Made by a program: the position numbers and the translations under genes | Assembly: GCA_963995505.1 (NCBI GenBank) | Contig: OZ023195.1 | Span: 1,942,109 to 2,006,108, forward strand | Reading direction: 5' to 3' | DNA: 64,000 nucleotides | Origin: Hypericum androsaemum | Taxonomy: Eukaryota; Streptophyta; Magnoliopsida; Malpighiales; Hypericaceae | Shown here: in pieces, positions 37,154 through 49,329 of the stretch | How positions within the stretch are numbered: the stretch's first letter is position 1 | Layout: each line of letters starts with the position of its first letter | The notes under the pieces: generated by a model | Seen by the model: only the letters and a program-made list of their open reading frames with translations | Database searches by the model: none | Told to the model about the DNA's origin: nothing

Positions 37154-39644
37154 AGTCTGTTTGGAACCAATTCCGTTCGGAAAAGAATTCTATTTTCAAT
37201 TCCTAATGATAATAGAAAGTAATTCATTTCTCATTTTCTTATTTGTAACCATAAGTTAAATTTTGGGAATTGATTTGCTACTTTACATAAATACCCTTAT
37301 AGACAAGTGATCTAAAGTAACATAGAAAAACCAATGTAAACTAACTTGCAATGGACCAAACCATCTTTAATATCATCACTGCCACAATCACCACATTGTC
37401 TACCCACACTAAAACGACAACTGCTGCCAAACAGTAGACTTGATGAAACTTCTCAAAGATCGCCGACAACTGCTTGAAAGTTAAATTAGGACACAAGCTT
37501 CTAGTCAGATACAAGCACATGAAATGCTGATGCATATCAAATTATCCGAAATTCTGTCCAACCCAACAAGCTCGAAGAAAGCTGAATGTACAAGTCACTA
37601 GTGCATCCTCAACTGGGTATTTATAGACCAGGAGAAGGTATGAATGAATGAGAATCCCCTGTACCAAGTCGGGGGAGCCCAAAAAATGGAATTGATCAAG
37701 GTGGAGAAAGAAAAAAAATGTCATGGAATTTTTATTGCTTTTACTGGTCTAGAGTTTCTTCGAGGCTTGATCAGATTCAATTCCACCTAAAACTCTAGGT
37801 TGTGTTGTTCCTTAGTTGAAGGAAGGCGTTAACGTATCCTATTTAACAGAAAGTCAAAATGAAGAGAGGGTAAGATGGCTAAAAATCATCAGATTATGCT
37901 CAATGATATACAAAAACTAATTTTTCTGGAGGAAATATATGTTTAAGTACCTTCAATGCAGGTGTGGAAAGACTTGTCGGCAGCGGAGATGTTATAATGC
38001 TAGGCTTCCTTCAGGGCTTGTCTCAAAGAATTTAGCAACATAAATGAAACAAACTAATTGAAGATCAATGTAACCAACAGAAATGAAACAATCCTGATCA
38101 ACAGATCACTACGGCTTGTAAACTGCAAATTTAGTGGTTCAAAAAGTAGCAATTATAGACACACATACACCAAAGGAAGAAAGCTCAGTATAGCAATTAT
38201 AAGCAAAAAACACTAAATCTAATAACATCAATCACAATAGTGGGCAAGCCTCAGCATCGCAGAATATCAGCAAGGCTCGAGGGCATAAAGAAACAGCTAA
38301 TGTATGCTTGATGGTTTCACAATACCATAAAGAAATTATACTAACGTATTTAAGGAACAACTAATGTACGCTTGATGGTTCACAAAACAGACAACAAACT
38401 ATACCAAATCACTTAAATGATCAACATTGATTGCTATACCATAAAGAAACATGCAACAAACTAGATAGACCAGATTTCGACAACACTAGTGGCTAGATAC
38501 GCCGAAGGAGCATCATCAAGATAGAAGCATCCCAAATAAAAAGTACCTACACATCTTCATAAGCAAGAACATCCAAGAGAAACTATCAAGAATGCCACTA
38601 GAGAGCTAGGCATAGCAGGACACAACAGCCAATTTAACTTCGGAGTTGGAAATGCAAAACACAAGCTCCGTCTCTCGGAAACCATACCTCAGGAGAAAAA
38701 TTCTCAAACATGATATTCTCAGCAATGAAGTCCTCCCCTTCCACTATCACACTCCCACATCCAAACGTCCCCGTTCTGATCACCCTCGACGCATGCACAT
38801 CAAAACCAACAAGAACAACAACAATAAGCAAAAGCATCAACCCAAAAGATACAATCATTTTCCACAAACTCAAATACCTTTAGCCCCAACTTCACTCCCA
38901 ATCGTAAACAATCGTCTCCCCTCCCTGGAAAAACCAAACAAAAGCATCCAACTTCACCAACCAACACCCAAAAGGAAATCTTAAAGCGTTGCTTCACCCA
39001 AATAAAACAAATGGGACAGGATCCACCAACTCAATACCAACTCTAATGAATAGCCGTAGGCCTCTTTAAGTAGATCTAAAGCAGGGGACTAATACCAAGA
39101 ACGACCCATGAACCCAATTAACAAAACTAATACCCACCAAGAACAACCCAAGAATCTACCATCAACCCACCAAAAATTTCTGCACCGCAAAGACCAACCA
39201 ACCCACTCCAGAACCAAACAAGCCCACATCACAAACCACCCAAACAACCAAAAAAGTAAATAAATAAAAAATCAATGAAACCCTAACATTGAAAAGAAGA
39301 GTGAAAAGTGTTGGAGACTTGCAACAGAGGGTCTATAATAGCGAAGGTAGGTGCCCGGAAAGGCAAGTAACTCTCTCGTGGGAATGAAGGTCGCCAAGAA
39401 GGAGGAGGATCGTTGTCGTTTAATCTCTCTAGACAGGAGAAATGTCGTGGAAGAGAGTTTGAAGGGGAGAAAATAATTTGGTAATTCTTTAATATTTTAA
39501 CAAAGTAAAGGGTATAATAGTAATTTAGTAGCCAATTCCTGTTTAGTCACCAGAATTCCGACCTATTTCAATAGGATTTCCAAATCCTGAGTTTTAATCA
39601 AAACAAGAATTCTTTTCCTAAAAAATTTGGTTCCAAACAAACTT
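37154..39644. mobile_element. TIR element carrying a pectin methylesterase fragment
   Basis: The left end reads AGTCTGTTTGGAACCAATTC then GGAAAAGAATTC; the right end, reversed, reads AAGTTTGTTTGGAACCAAAT then AGGAAAAGAATTC. The terminal GTTTGGAACC suggests hAT or a related superfamily. I could not fix the target duplication. The interior (37,330-39,480) is GC-poorer gene-like DNA including a clear PME exon piece at 38,690-38,800 (-). No transposase is visible. Confidence 0.65.
38685..38873 (-). pseudogene. PME31-like pectin methylesterase exon fragment
   Basis: The minus-strand frame reads GTFGCGSVIVEGEDFIAENI and MFENFSPE, a hallmark segment of class-I-less plant pectin methylesterases (PME31 type). 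Immediately after SPE comes GTATGG, which fits a retained splice donor. Flanking exons are absent. The intact donor means the piece was moved as genomic DNA, not through mRNA. The frame continues from an unrelated hydrophobic stretch upstream, so no functional protein is implied. Confidence 0.75.
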
Positions 39645-40046
39645 ATTTTTTTTAAACTATGGAATGTGATTCCATTTCTCATTTTTTAATGCTTCCAAAC
39701 AGGCTGTTGGTTAGATAGATTATCTGTCTTCGAACAAATTTCAAATCATTCAATATTTGGATTTTGATACCTAAAATTTTAAGTTAAACAGTTCAAAATT
39801 CAGATTCGAAGATGGGCATTCTTAAGTCTGTATTTGAACGCTAATTGATGGAGGGAATCCACGTCTTGGCTATCGGTCACAGGTATTTAATCCAGTATAT
39901 AGGCAATCTACCTTTAGTAAAATATGAATGCTGGTTGCCAGGATATCATCATTAAAAAAGCTGACGACTTGGGAGTCACAAAACAATGGGGATTGGGATA
40001 AATAATACGTGAGCCCATAGTTTTCTGGAGCCCAAACATTTGCTTC

Positions 40047-40054
40047 TATAAATT
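40047..40054 (+). promoter_or_regulatory. Candidate TATA box of PGIP 2
   Basis: TATAAATT lies about 195 bp upstream of the PGIP 2 ATG. A leader word AGAGAGCACCTCACTAATAC near 40,178-40,197 is shared exactly with PGIP 3 (58,237-58,256), so the leaders are homologous. Confidence 0.5.
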
Positions 40055-40245
40055 TCAATGTCTAAAACGCAATGAGATAAATACAAACTTGAGCACTGCT
40101 CATATCATCCGTCATACCTCACGCCATCATATTCTATCCTCTCCCAAAGAAAATCAGAACATAATCTTTATACAAATAGAGAGCACCTCACTAATACAGA
40201 ACATCATCATCATCCTAAACCAAATACCCAAAAATCACCCAAAAA

Positions 40246-41256
40246 ATGAGAGCCCGTTTTCTCTCCATTGTAGCAATTTCCACTTGCCTCATCATCTCCC
40301 TTTCCCAAGCAGAACTCTGCAATCCTCATGACAAGAAAGCCCTCTTCGAGATTAAAAAGTCACTTGGCGACCCTTATATCTTAACCTCGTGGAAAGAAAC
40401 CACGGATTGCTGTACCGAATGGTACGTAGTAGAGTGTGATCCGAAAACCCATCGCATCATCTCCATGAACGTGCAAGACAAAGGGCCATTTCCCGGCCAA
40501 ACCCCAGCTACCGGCGGAATCCCAGCTGCCGTCGGGGATTTGCCTTACCTCCAGCACCTATCATTCCACAAGCTACCAAACGTCACAGGCCGGATCCCAC
40601 CAGAAATTGCCAAGCTCAAACTTCTCACGTCCCTTACACTTGACTTTCTAAACATTACTGGGCCAATCCCTTCTTTCCTTGCCCATCTCAAGAAACTCAC
40701 TTCCTTAAATTTAGCCTATAACAGGCTATCCGGATCGATCCCTGGTGAGCTCGGCTCGTTGCCGAATCTCCAAGGTCTCTTCCTGTCCAGGAACAGCCTC
40801 TCGGATTCTATCCCATCTGGCCTCGGCGGCTTACGAACCACGTCGCTCTACATTGACCTCTCCCACAACCAACTAACAGGCGAGATTCCCGCCTCGTTTA
40901 ACAAACTTAAAATGACCAGCATCGACCTTTCTCGAAACCAGCTCGAAGGGGACGCTTCGGTGCTGTTCGGACCCAACAAGACGGTTCAGATCGTCGACCT
41001 CGACAGGAACCAGCTGGAGTTCAACTTGTCCACCGTCGTCTTCCCCAGTAGCCTGACTTCTCTGGACATTAACCATAACAAGATCTATGGTTCGCTTCCT
41101 CCTCAGATGACCGAGCTGGGTCTGTATTACTTGAACGTCAGCTACAATAGACTGTGTGGTCAGATTCCTGTAGGGGCCAAGCTTCAGAGCTTTGATACCT
41201 ACGAATACCTCCATAATAAGTGCTTGTGTGGGGCCCCACTTCCAGCTTGCAAGTGA
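40246..41256 (+). CDS. Polygalacturonase-inhibiting protein 2 (PGIP)
   Basis: This 336-residue intronless PGIP is secreted to the cell wall to bind pathogen polygalacturonases. The signal peptide ends near SQA (residue about 22). The N-cap is AELCNPHDKKALFEIKKSLG with TDCCTEWYVVECD, followed by ten LRRs (for example ITGPIPSFLAHLKKL and LSGSIPGELGSLPNL) and the C-cap KCLCGAPLPACK. Odd: between SMNVQD and GIPAAVGDLPYL there is an extra segment of about a dozen residues (KGPFPGQTPATG) absent from PGIP 1 and 3. It lies at the second beta-sheet face near the N-cap, so it may change the target range. The gene is an array neighbour of PGIP 3, with which it shares 5' leader and 3' flanking words. A TIR element starts 131 bp after the stop. 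Confidence 0.95.
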   Translation: MRARFLSIVAISTCLIISLSQAELCNPHDKKALFEIKKSLGDPYILTSWKETTDCCTEWYVVECDPKTHRIISMNVQDKGPFPGQTPATGGIPAAVGDLPYLQHLSFHKLPNVTGRIPPEIAKLKLLTSLTLDFLNITGPIPSFLAHLKKLTSLNLAYNRLSGSIPGELGSLPNLQGLFLSRNSLSDSIPSGLGGLRTTSLYIDLSHNQLTGEIPASFNKLKMTSIDLSRNQLEGDASVLFGPNKTVQIVDLDRNQLEFNLSTVVFPSSLTSLDINHNKIYGSLPPQMTELGLYYLNVSYNRLCGQIPVGAKLQSFDTYEYLHNKCLCGAPLPACK

Positions 41257-41387
41257 GGAGCTGCCGGACATAAATGGAGAGCTTCTTATGGTAGCTCAAA
41301 ATAATAATTGATGTATGCATTTCTTTTTTAATTGAATAAATTTAGTGCTTGTTTTGAGTTACGTACGATATAGCATTAAAAATATTT

Positions 41388-42544
41388 AGAAAAAATATTC
41401 TCAATTCTTTCGAATTTTATTAAATATATTCAAAAAAATTTCTTGTTTGAAAAATAATCTTGTTGTCTCTCTAATTTATTTTTATTATATTTTCGAATCC
41501 TTAAATAAAATTTTTTTTCTCACTAAAATGACGAAAATATCTTTTTTTTTAAAAAGTTGATGACATCACTCTTCTTCTCCTATTACACCAACCCAAAAAA
41601 TCAAGAAGACCAACCCAAAATCAACCAAGAACAGATATAGATTTTTTATTCAAGAACACCAATTCAAATCAACAACCAAAAAGCAGCCAAGAATCTAACT
41701 TTTCAAAACCCAGAAACCAAGATCCAAACAAAACCTTAAGAAAACCGCCCACGGTCTCGCAGTAAATTCGACCTTGAGGGGAAATCTGGAGTGGCCGCCG
41801 CTCCTCCTTTGAACTTGAACGGCGAGGCGTCGAGGACTTGGGACGGGTTGAACGGCGAAACCATTCCGCTGGAACTTGTGGCAAGGCCGACGGAGGCGCG
41901 ATTCTCGACGGAACACCTTGCTGCTCACCGGGGTGCGGGCTCGGATTTAGAGGAGAAGAGAGAGGGAGTTCGAGCAGCAGAGTTGCTCGACGACGGGTCG
42001 ATATCCCCGACGCCTACTCCGCAGCTTCCGCCGGCACTTGGAGTGTTCCCACTTCGTTTTTTAATCAGCTCACGATTGGATTTTCGCTCCCACTTCGTTT
42101 TGTTCCTTCATTGGGGTTTTTTTCCTTTTTGTGTTTGGGAATCGTAGTTGATGACATGTGGAGTGTTTATCGGTGAATTGTTGGCTGGTACTAATTGTAA
42201 TCTTCTTTTTGGGGAATCGACGAGCTTTTTGCCGTTTTGGTGCTTCAGTTGGTTTTTTATCTGTCTCGAATTGTTTAGGTCAAGAACTAGTAATGTTCCC
42301 GGAAGTGGAAAGAGACGATGACGTGACTAGTCAGAGGTAGAAGAAGAGATGATGTCAGATCTATTTTTTTTTGTTTGGAAGGATATTTTGGTTATTTTAT
42401 TGACAAAAAAAAATTGTTAACTTGTGTCAGGGACTCGAAAGTATAATAAAAACAAATTAAAGGGACTTCTGAATATATTTTGTGAACAGAAGAGACTTTT
42501 GAGTATATTTAAGCAAATCCAGGAATTTAAGAGTAATTTTCCAA
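41388..42544. mobile_element. Mutator-like TIR element with captured GC-rich segment
   Basis: The ends pair over about 150 bp: left AGAAAAAATATTCTCAATTC, right reversed TTGGAAAATTACTCTTAAAT, with shared inner words TTTTTATTATACTTTCGAGTC/TTTTTATTATATTTTCGAATC. The 9-bp flanks AAAATATTT and ATAATATTT differ at one base. The centre (41,770-42,130) is GC-rich with overlapping frames and no recognised domain. The homologous site 3' of PGIP 3 (about 59,345-59,385) lacks it. Confidence 0.8.
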
Positions 42545-42553
42545 ATAATATTT

Positions 42554-43845
42554 GATATATAGAGTTCAGATGCCGGAAAATGAATAAGATCGTTTTTTTA
42601 ATGTTGAGTACAAAGAAGCCTGTTCACTCGCTGATTGGCGGAACGGCCCACAATGAACTCAACGTGTCGATTTCTTAATTTTCTGCATTTAGATAATATA
42701 ATAATAAAGCTGATTTATTAACGTAAAAAGGGAAAAGGAGTCGAGAGGTAATTTAAATTTTAACATGGAACCTAAAATACATTTAACAATATTTTTGATG
42801 TCGGTGATGTTGCAATTACTATTTTTATATTGTAGACCTGACTATTTTTAGAATCTAATTCGTGATTTGATTTGTTAAAACTCGATTCGTCAAAAATTCG
42901 ATTTAAATTCGTCCAAAGACAATTTAAATACATTTCAAGATTTTTAAAGTTTGTGTAACCGACGAATTCGATTCGAGTCAAATTCTTCTGGTATATGTAA
43001 AAAAATAGCTATTTAAATACTATAAATACCTCCTTACATTCTTCAAAATTTACAGAATCTCATCTCAATTCTTTACTTCTTTCTATTGATATTTTAATTT
43101 TGATCTATATAAATTTCTCTCTTAAAGTTTACAAATTGGCTATATTAGTCGTACTATTAGTCACATTATTGATCACATTACTATTTAATTATGTCATCAA
43201 GTATAAAAAATGAAAAATGTACGATTTACGCAACTCGAGAGGTGACATTGATGTCCAATATATGCAATTTAGAAAATTTACTATTAGGCAATTTGACAAT
43301 GTTAAAAAAAGTTGCTAGTTGGAAAGCCGATATTGAAAATTACGCTTAAATAATGATAACAAATTATGCAACTCAAAATTATGTTGCGTAACCTTGGATT
43401 AGTCCAATCACCAAATATCAAATCATTCTATTTCAAAATGTAAGATATAAAAATTTCATCTTGTCTCAAGATAGAAAGCAAAAATTTTACCACACCTTAA
43501 ATCAACAAATTGTAGTTTGTCTAAGTTCAATTTAAGATGTTGATTCATTTAACAACTTATTAAACAACAATTGAGATAAGAAAAATAAAATAAACACAAA
43601 TATTTATTATAATATCCTGGTAGTTTAAACCCTAAGGCCTAACCTTAACCTTAAGAGGAATTAATTCGAATGTGATTCAAATTTAACGGTTCATACTTGG
43701 TATTCGAATTTGTCTGTGGACGAATCGAATACGGTTCAAGAGTTTAATGAATTCGGAACGAATTTGATTCGAATTCGAAATAAATTTGATTCAAATTCGA
43801 AACAAATTCAATTCGAATTCGAACAACGGTTAAGTCAAGGTATAA
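42554..43845. other. PGIP 2 3' flank with AT-rich insertion
   Basis: 42,555-42,840 aligns with PGIP 3 downstream DNA (GTTCAGATGCCGGAAAATGA; AACATGGAACCTAAAA). From about 42,838 to 43,845 an AT-rich block with GATTCGAATTCGAA words interrupts the alignment. It is probably a transposon whose ends are too degenerate to define. No gene is seen. Confidence 0.5.
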
Positions 43846-44384
43846 GGATGGTCGAGTGATCAGCCGGAGCAATTCCTCAAAATGACAACCATAGCAAAAG
43901 AATTTAATGGTTACCTCATACCTATAATTTTCGCTTAGAAATCATTTAGTGTCAATAGCGATATTTATACAACGATTAAATAAATTCGATATTTTTGGAA
44001 TCACAAATTTATCTCTACAATTGAATAAGAGCGTATCAACGATAATAAGAATTCACAAAATTGGATCGTAATATATGCTTTTGGATTGCGTGCAGAAGTG
44101 CAATCCTTCCCCGCATGGCACAGGAAGAAGTGCGGGTCATCATATGAGGTCAATCTTAATCTAATAGCCATAATTATTCGGGGATAATTTTTTCCGTAGT
44201 CTTTTTATTTCCTTGTTGCACATGTGTCATTGGATTTTGTGCAACCAATGAATGACTGCTACACGTGCTCTTTAGTAGCAATTAATGGTTCCTTTTTTTT
44301 GCTTTTATTACTCGGTGGTGATTTTTTTTTGTTCTCTTTCTTTTAAATGTGGCCCCACTTTTATTTTTTTAATCGGTGGTCAGG

Positions 44385-45070
44385 TTTTGGTTGGGAAGCC
44401 ATAAGTTCTTACTCCAGATTCTTATTGAGGTGATTCAAGATACTATGTTAAGTTGAGATATATATCTACAACTTTAAGGTTTATGACTTCTCCAAATTAG
44501 GAGTATAATGATGTCAAAATTTTGTTTGAAGTTAAGAGTTGCCCGAATTACGGTCGACAAGTTTTAGTTGGAGGGCCACAAATTCTTACTCCAAAGTCCG
44601 ATTGAGATAATTGAAGTTGCTGTGAGTAGCTCAGACGAATATCTACAACTTTGTAGTTGATGACTTCTCTCAATTTAGGGTGTAAGGATTTCAAAATTTT
44701 ATTTGAAATCAAGAGTCGATCGAGTTGTGGTCAACTGATTTCGCTTGGGAGCCACAAATTCTTACTGTGGAGTCCGATTAAGGTGATTAAAGTTGTTGTA
44801 CCAAACTAAGATGAATATCTACAATTTTTTATTTAAGACATCTCCAAATTCAGAGTGTAAGGGTGTCGAAAATATGTATGAAATCAATAGTCATCCAAGT
44901 TACAAGCGGCTAGAAGGTGTTTTTCAAATGGCATGTCTGGTTATGTCAAATGGCATGCCTGATTATGTCAAACAGCAAATCCGGTTATTTATTAAATGAC
45001 ATACCCATGTTCGAGAAATTGGCATGTCCGGTTATGTCAGATGGCTATTACCTAGGTCAGACGATGATAA
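44385..45070. repeat. Three ~170-bp tandem units followed by GGCATG minisatellite
   Basis: Units begin near 44,392 (AAGCCATAAGTTCTTACTCC), 44,572 and 44,750, each running through ATATCTACAACTTT and GTGTAAGGATGTC-like words. From about 44,928 the minisatellite words ATGGCATGCCTGATTATGTC follow, with the same order as at 30,740-31,360. Confidence 0.8.
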
Positions 45071-45782
45071 ATAGCATGTGTTGTCATGACTGGTCGTACT
45101 GCGAACTGGAGCCTTCACCAGGTAAGGAAAGTGGGTAAGGATGCCAACCTAACGGACCGGATGATTTCTGGTTGACCAGGTAGTTGGTCCAGAATTTTGA
45201 CCCCAAAAAATTTGGTTCATTAAGTGAGACTCAATTTTGACCCAAAATTTTGAAAATTCTGAAATTACCCAATCTCAAACCTTAATCATAGACCACAAAA
45301 TTTGGAAAATCCTATAAGCCTCAAACCCTAATTCTGTTATAGCTTCTTACAACATGAGATGTTCATCTCAGAATCTGCTTTTGAAGAAGGGGGAGATGGA
45401 TTTGTTTCCAGTTACATTTTTGGGCATTGGAAGAAGAAGGGTGAAGAAGAAGAACAGACACATTTCAAAATTTCGGGGAATAAGCCTTACCTTTTTTTTT
45501 TTGAAAAGGAACAAACCTTACCTTTTTTTAGAAGGAAAGAAGAAGCCTTGCATTTTCTTGGAGAACGCAAAATTAAGAAGAGGGAGACAGAAAAAGATAA
45601 AGAAGAAGCCTTATACGGTGGTACTGATGTGTGTTTTTCAATATTACATGTAGGAATTGCGATGGCTAAAGTTTGGTAGGGTATAGGTAGGATCTTATTC
45701 ATATTTAATTTGGAGAGTTAGACCCACACCCTACTTTCGATCTTGGATAAATTTTATTATTAGATTCGTATCCTTACTTTGA

Positions 45783-47315
45783 GGGGAGATTCCATGGGGA
45801 CAAGGGTAGTCTCCAAATTTGGGAACTAAAAGAGAGATTGTGATAATCTAGGTATTAATAAAGTAGTTAAGGATAAAATTGGGAAACTAATAAAAACAAA
45901 AGGGGAGACGAAAATTAACTGGCACACTTTTTTATGGAAAAACTAAAAAGGTAAAAAAAATTTAAACCAATCTCACGTGAAAAGAGGAAGAGACTCTTTC
46001 TCTCTCTTTAAATTATTGTGAACTTCAAAAATACTACCAACTACCAGATTTTTATAAATAAACTCCAAGAACCAAAGAATGAAAATTCAATAGAAAATCA
46101 ATATCACTAAATTCGAAAACCAATATTATTACGTTCGGAAACCAATATCACTGTTTTCGAAAACTAATATCACTACATTCGCAAACCAATATCACTACCT
46201 TGAGAAATCAATATCACTACGTTCGAAACCAACATCACTACGTTCGGAAAATCAATATCACTACGTTCGGAAACTAATATCAAGATGTTTGAAAACCAAT
46301 ACTACCACATTCGAAAATCAATATCAACACATTCGAAAACCAATATATCACCATGTTCGAAAAACCAATGTCATTATAGACTAGAACCAATAGCATTACT
46401 TACTCAAACCAATAACATTACAGACTCAAATCAATATCAGTACATACTCAAACCAATATCATTACAGACTAAAACTAATATCATTAAAGACTAAAATCAA
46501 TATCAATATCAATACATACTCAAACCAATATGAGTACAGGCTAAAACTAATGTCATTAGAGACTAAAATCAATATCAATACATACTCAAACCAATATCAG
46601 TACAGACTAAAATCAACATCAATACAGACTTAAACCAATATAAATACATACTCGAACCAATATCATTACAGACTAAAACCAATATCATTACATACTCAAA
46701 CCAAACAAAAGATTTCACAAAAACCAATATCACTAATGTATAAAACCAATATCACTACTGTAGAAAACCAATATCACTACATCCGAAAACCAATATCACT
46801 ACATCCGAAAACCAATATCACTTCAAGTCCTAATTAATTAGGTGAGCTCATGGAGATCTGAACAGGGATGGATCGACCCTCACTCGTACCACCACAGTTG
46901 GAGCACGTCTTCCTCCCCGACCCGGAGTAGGTCCGGCACCCGACGTCCTCGTCTGACCACCGTGAGCAAAAGCATGTGACCCGACCCAACTAAAGAACAC
47001 CTTCCTCCCCGACCTGGAGCAGACCCGTCGCCAACACCATGGGACCCATTTTCTGGATTTCTCTGCCGGAGGTGGGTGGTTCTTTGGTTGGGGGGGAGAG
47101 AGAGAGAGAGGGAGAGATTTTTTACTTAGTAAAAAAGAGGGTGGAAGAGGAAGATAGATGGTTGGTTTAACCTAGTTTTTTGTTTAAAAAGTCAAAAATG
47201 CCCCTGATTGGTTATTGACCATTGGATGTAAATTTTTTTTAAATCGAATCTGACCGCTCTAAATCTAGTCCCCACCTATGGACAACTTTTTATTAGTCCC
47301 CACTCAATCCGTCCT
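45783..47315. mobile_element. TIR element with AACCAATATCACTAC minisatellite
   Basis: The left end reads GGGGAGATTCCATGGGGAC; the right end, reversed, reads AGGACGGATTGAGTGGGGAC. The flanking 9-mers TTACTTTGA and CTACTTTCA agree at 7 positions. It lies within a hAT-like element. The core at 46,085-46,820 is a minisatellite. A GC-rich segment (46,860-47,080) with no recognised domain may be captured host DNA. Confidence 0.65.
46085..46820. repeat. Minisatellite, ~20-21-bp units AACCAATATCACTACGTTCG
   Basis: About 35 imperfect units keep the core CCAATATCA and vary between ACATTCGAAAA and ACAGACTCAAA halves, with runs of one form then the other. No protein-coding signal is present. Confidence 0.9.
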
Positions 47316-48039
47316 CTACTTTCAGGGTCCAGAGGGTCTGCAGGACCCTTAAATTAAATGCACTACATTTTTGATAATTTTTAAACATAAATATATATAT
47401 AATACAAATATATCACAATGAATATGTGAAGATTAATCATGAAATATATAGTATATCAATAAAGAAAACTAGAATAATATGTATCTCAAATTTTGGAGTT
47501 GATACCATGAAACATATTCCAAAATATTTCTGAACTCTATCGCAAATTATAAGTAAAAATGAAGATAAAGGGATCTAATTAGGGTCTGATGAGGGTCTAG
47601 TCAGGGTAGAGTTCAAAGTATGGTAAAAAAAGTAAGGGTAAAGATATGGTAAAAATTCATAGGAGTCATACCGTGCCCTGGACCTTTTCTCTAAAAGTGG
47701 ATCCGTATCTATACCCTTACCCTACCCTAGACCCAGTTAAAATTAGGAGACCCTCGATCCACGGAATAAAGCTAGGTTCCAACCCACGGGGTATGGGTAT
47801 TTTTGCCATCCCTAATTACATAGGCTTGGTGGGCCTTATATTTTATCCAAATCTCTGGTTTCCAAAACTAGTCCACATATGTCAACTATTGTAAATTTGT
47901 AATACGAGTATTTGAAAAAAATATATAGGTAAAAAAAATTGCCGATCTGATCGTGACCCAGAGAGCAGAGCGGGTCGCTCTCCGGGTCGTTTTTAAAAAC
48001 TATGGTTAATATGTAATGAAACTTACAATAAATAAGATA

Positions 48040-48260
48040 ATTAATTAAATAGCATGCCTAATTATAACTAATGGTATGTCCAACTATGTCTAAATGGCAG
48101 GCCCAGTTATGTCTAAATGACATATCCGATTAATATTTAATAAAATTTATAATTAATTAAATGACAGATCCGGTTATGATTAAATGGCATGGTTGGTTAC
48201 GTAAAATGGCACGTCTGGTTATGGTAAAATGACATAACTTGTTATATTAAAATGACATTA
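48040..48260. repeat. GGCATG minisatellite block
   Basis: Words such as AAATGGCAGGCCCAGTTATGTC repeat with ~22-24-bp spacing. It is the same family as 30,610-31,360 and 44,928-45,070, on the same strand. Confidence 0.75.
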
Positions 48261-48558
48261 ATTAATACTTATAAAAAAGATAAATTATTATATAAATAAT
48301 ATATCAGTTTGATGTTATAGTATAATATACGAATAAAAATATATTATTTTAAAAAAAGTTTGAAACCCACGCGTAATATATTGGTACGCCAAATCCAGCC
48401 CCGTAATATATTGTGCGATTTTGACATAGCATCATAATTGTATCTGACGACGTAATAGGTGTTTAGCTCGACTAAAAGAGGTACATGAAATACGATAACA
48501 AATTTTTTGAGCTAAGAAGACAACTTAATTTTTAAAAGCTTAAATATTTTGTGATTGG

Positions 48559-49329
48559 ATGAAGGATTATAAGATCTGAATGAGTGATAATTTGAAAAAT
48601 TAGAATCATTTGGATTCATAATAGAAATAATATAATAGAGATAATTTATAAGAAGAGATTATGTAGTGAAAGAAGAGAGAATTTTAGATGGTATATGAAA
48701 ATATATTAACATTGGACTCTATTTATAGAGATACAAAATTTAATAAATTTTAAATTATTTTTTAAATTTATTACTAAAGATAAGCTAACCACAAAAATAT
48801 TATCCGAATAAATCTATTTTTACGAATAATATTATGCCAAGTAGAAATAACTAAATAGTTAGATAAAAAAAGGCCAACAATCCGCTCGGGAGCGGGATTG
48901 GCCAGCCAATCCGCACGGCCGAGAGGAAATCATTAAACAATAATTTTTTTAAATAATAAAATAATAGGCCGAGCGCTCAGCGCTAGGCACTGCTACACAT
49001 CGTCTAAGCGCAGCAACAGCCTTGGGAGCAGGACGACTCGCTACAAACAAAAAAAGATTTAAAAAATAAAAACGAAAAGAAACGAAGCGGCCGAGCCGCG
49101 TACAGGGAGCCTGCAGGCCCCTGACATGCGGCCTTGTCCCTTATTATTTTATTATTTTTTCTTTTCAATCTATTTTAGTTATACTTTGTACAATATTATT
49201 AGTATAAATAGATTTTTTCGGATATAAATTATGTGGTTATAAATTAAATTTATCCTTAACAATACGAAAATTCATATATTTTTTAAATTTATATAAATAG
49301 AGCCCAATCTATTTTGATACACAATCTTG
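48559..49329. other. Intergenic repeat-like sequence
   Basis: 48,570-48,870 is AT-rich. 48,880-49,140 is unusually GC-rich (CCGCTCGGGAGCGGGATTGG; GGCCGAGCGCTCAGCGCTAGG) with no gene. 49,130-49,250 repeats words seen at about 17,940-18,100. Confidence 0.45.

Larger units (their letters stand above)
45651..47814. mobile_element. hAT-like element interrupted by a second TIR element
   Basis: The left end reads TAGGAATTGCGATGGC; the right end, reversed, reads TTAGGGATGGCAAAAATACC. The 8-bp flanks ATTACATG (45,643-45,650) and ATTACATA (47,815-47,822) differ at one base. It is related to 29,739-30,463, sharing subterminal GGGTATGGGTAT and ACCCACGGGG-type words. Another element (45,783-47,315) sits near its left end. 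Confidence 0.7.
44077..48401. mobile_element. 4.3-kb composite insertion with TIR-like ends
   Basis: The repeated flanking word CGTAATATA (44,067-44,075 and 48,402-48,410) marks a target duplication. The left end contains TTTTGGATTGCGTGC; the right end, reversed, GGGGCTGGATTTGGCGTACC, is a weak TIR of the GGATTGGGT family. Inside are three ~170-bp tandem units, GGCATG minisatellite, and a hAT-like element that itself holds a further TIR element. No transposase is visible. Confidence 0.65.
43846..48558. repeat. PGIP duplication unit, copy C (split)
   Basis: 43,846-44,076 (GATGGTCGAGTGATCAGCC...) and 48,402-48,558 (CGTAATATATTGTGCGATTT...) are consecutive in copies A and B but are separated here by a 4.3-kb nested insertion. 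Copy C ends about 48,558 and does not reach the PGIP 3' fragment present in A and B. Confidence 0.8.

Noticed and set aside
46085..46820. CRISPR-like array of ~20-bp repeats
   Set aside because: Repeats vary and abut directly with no unique spacers, and the DNA is from a plant nucleus. It is a minisatellite.
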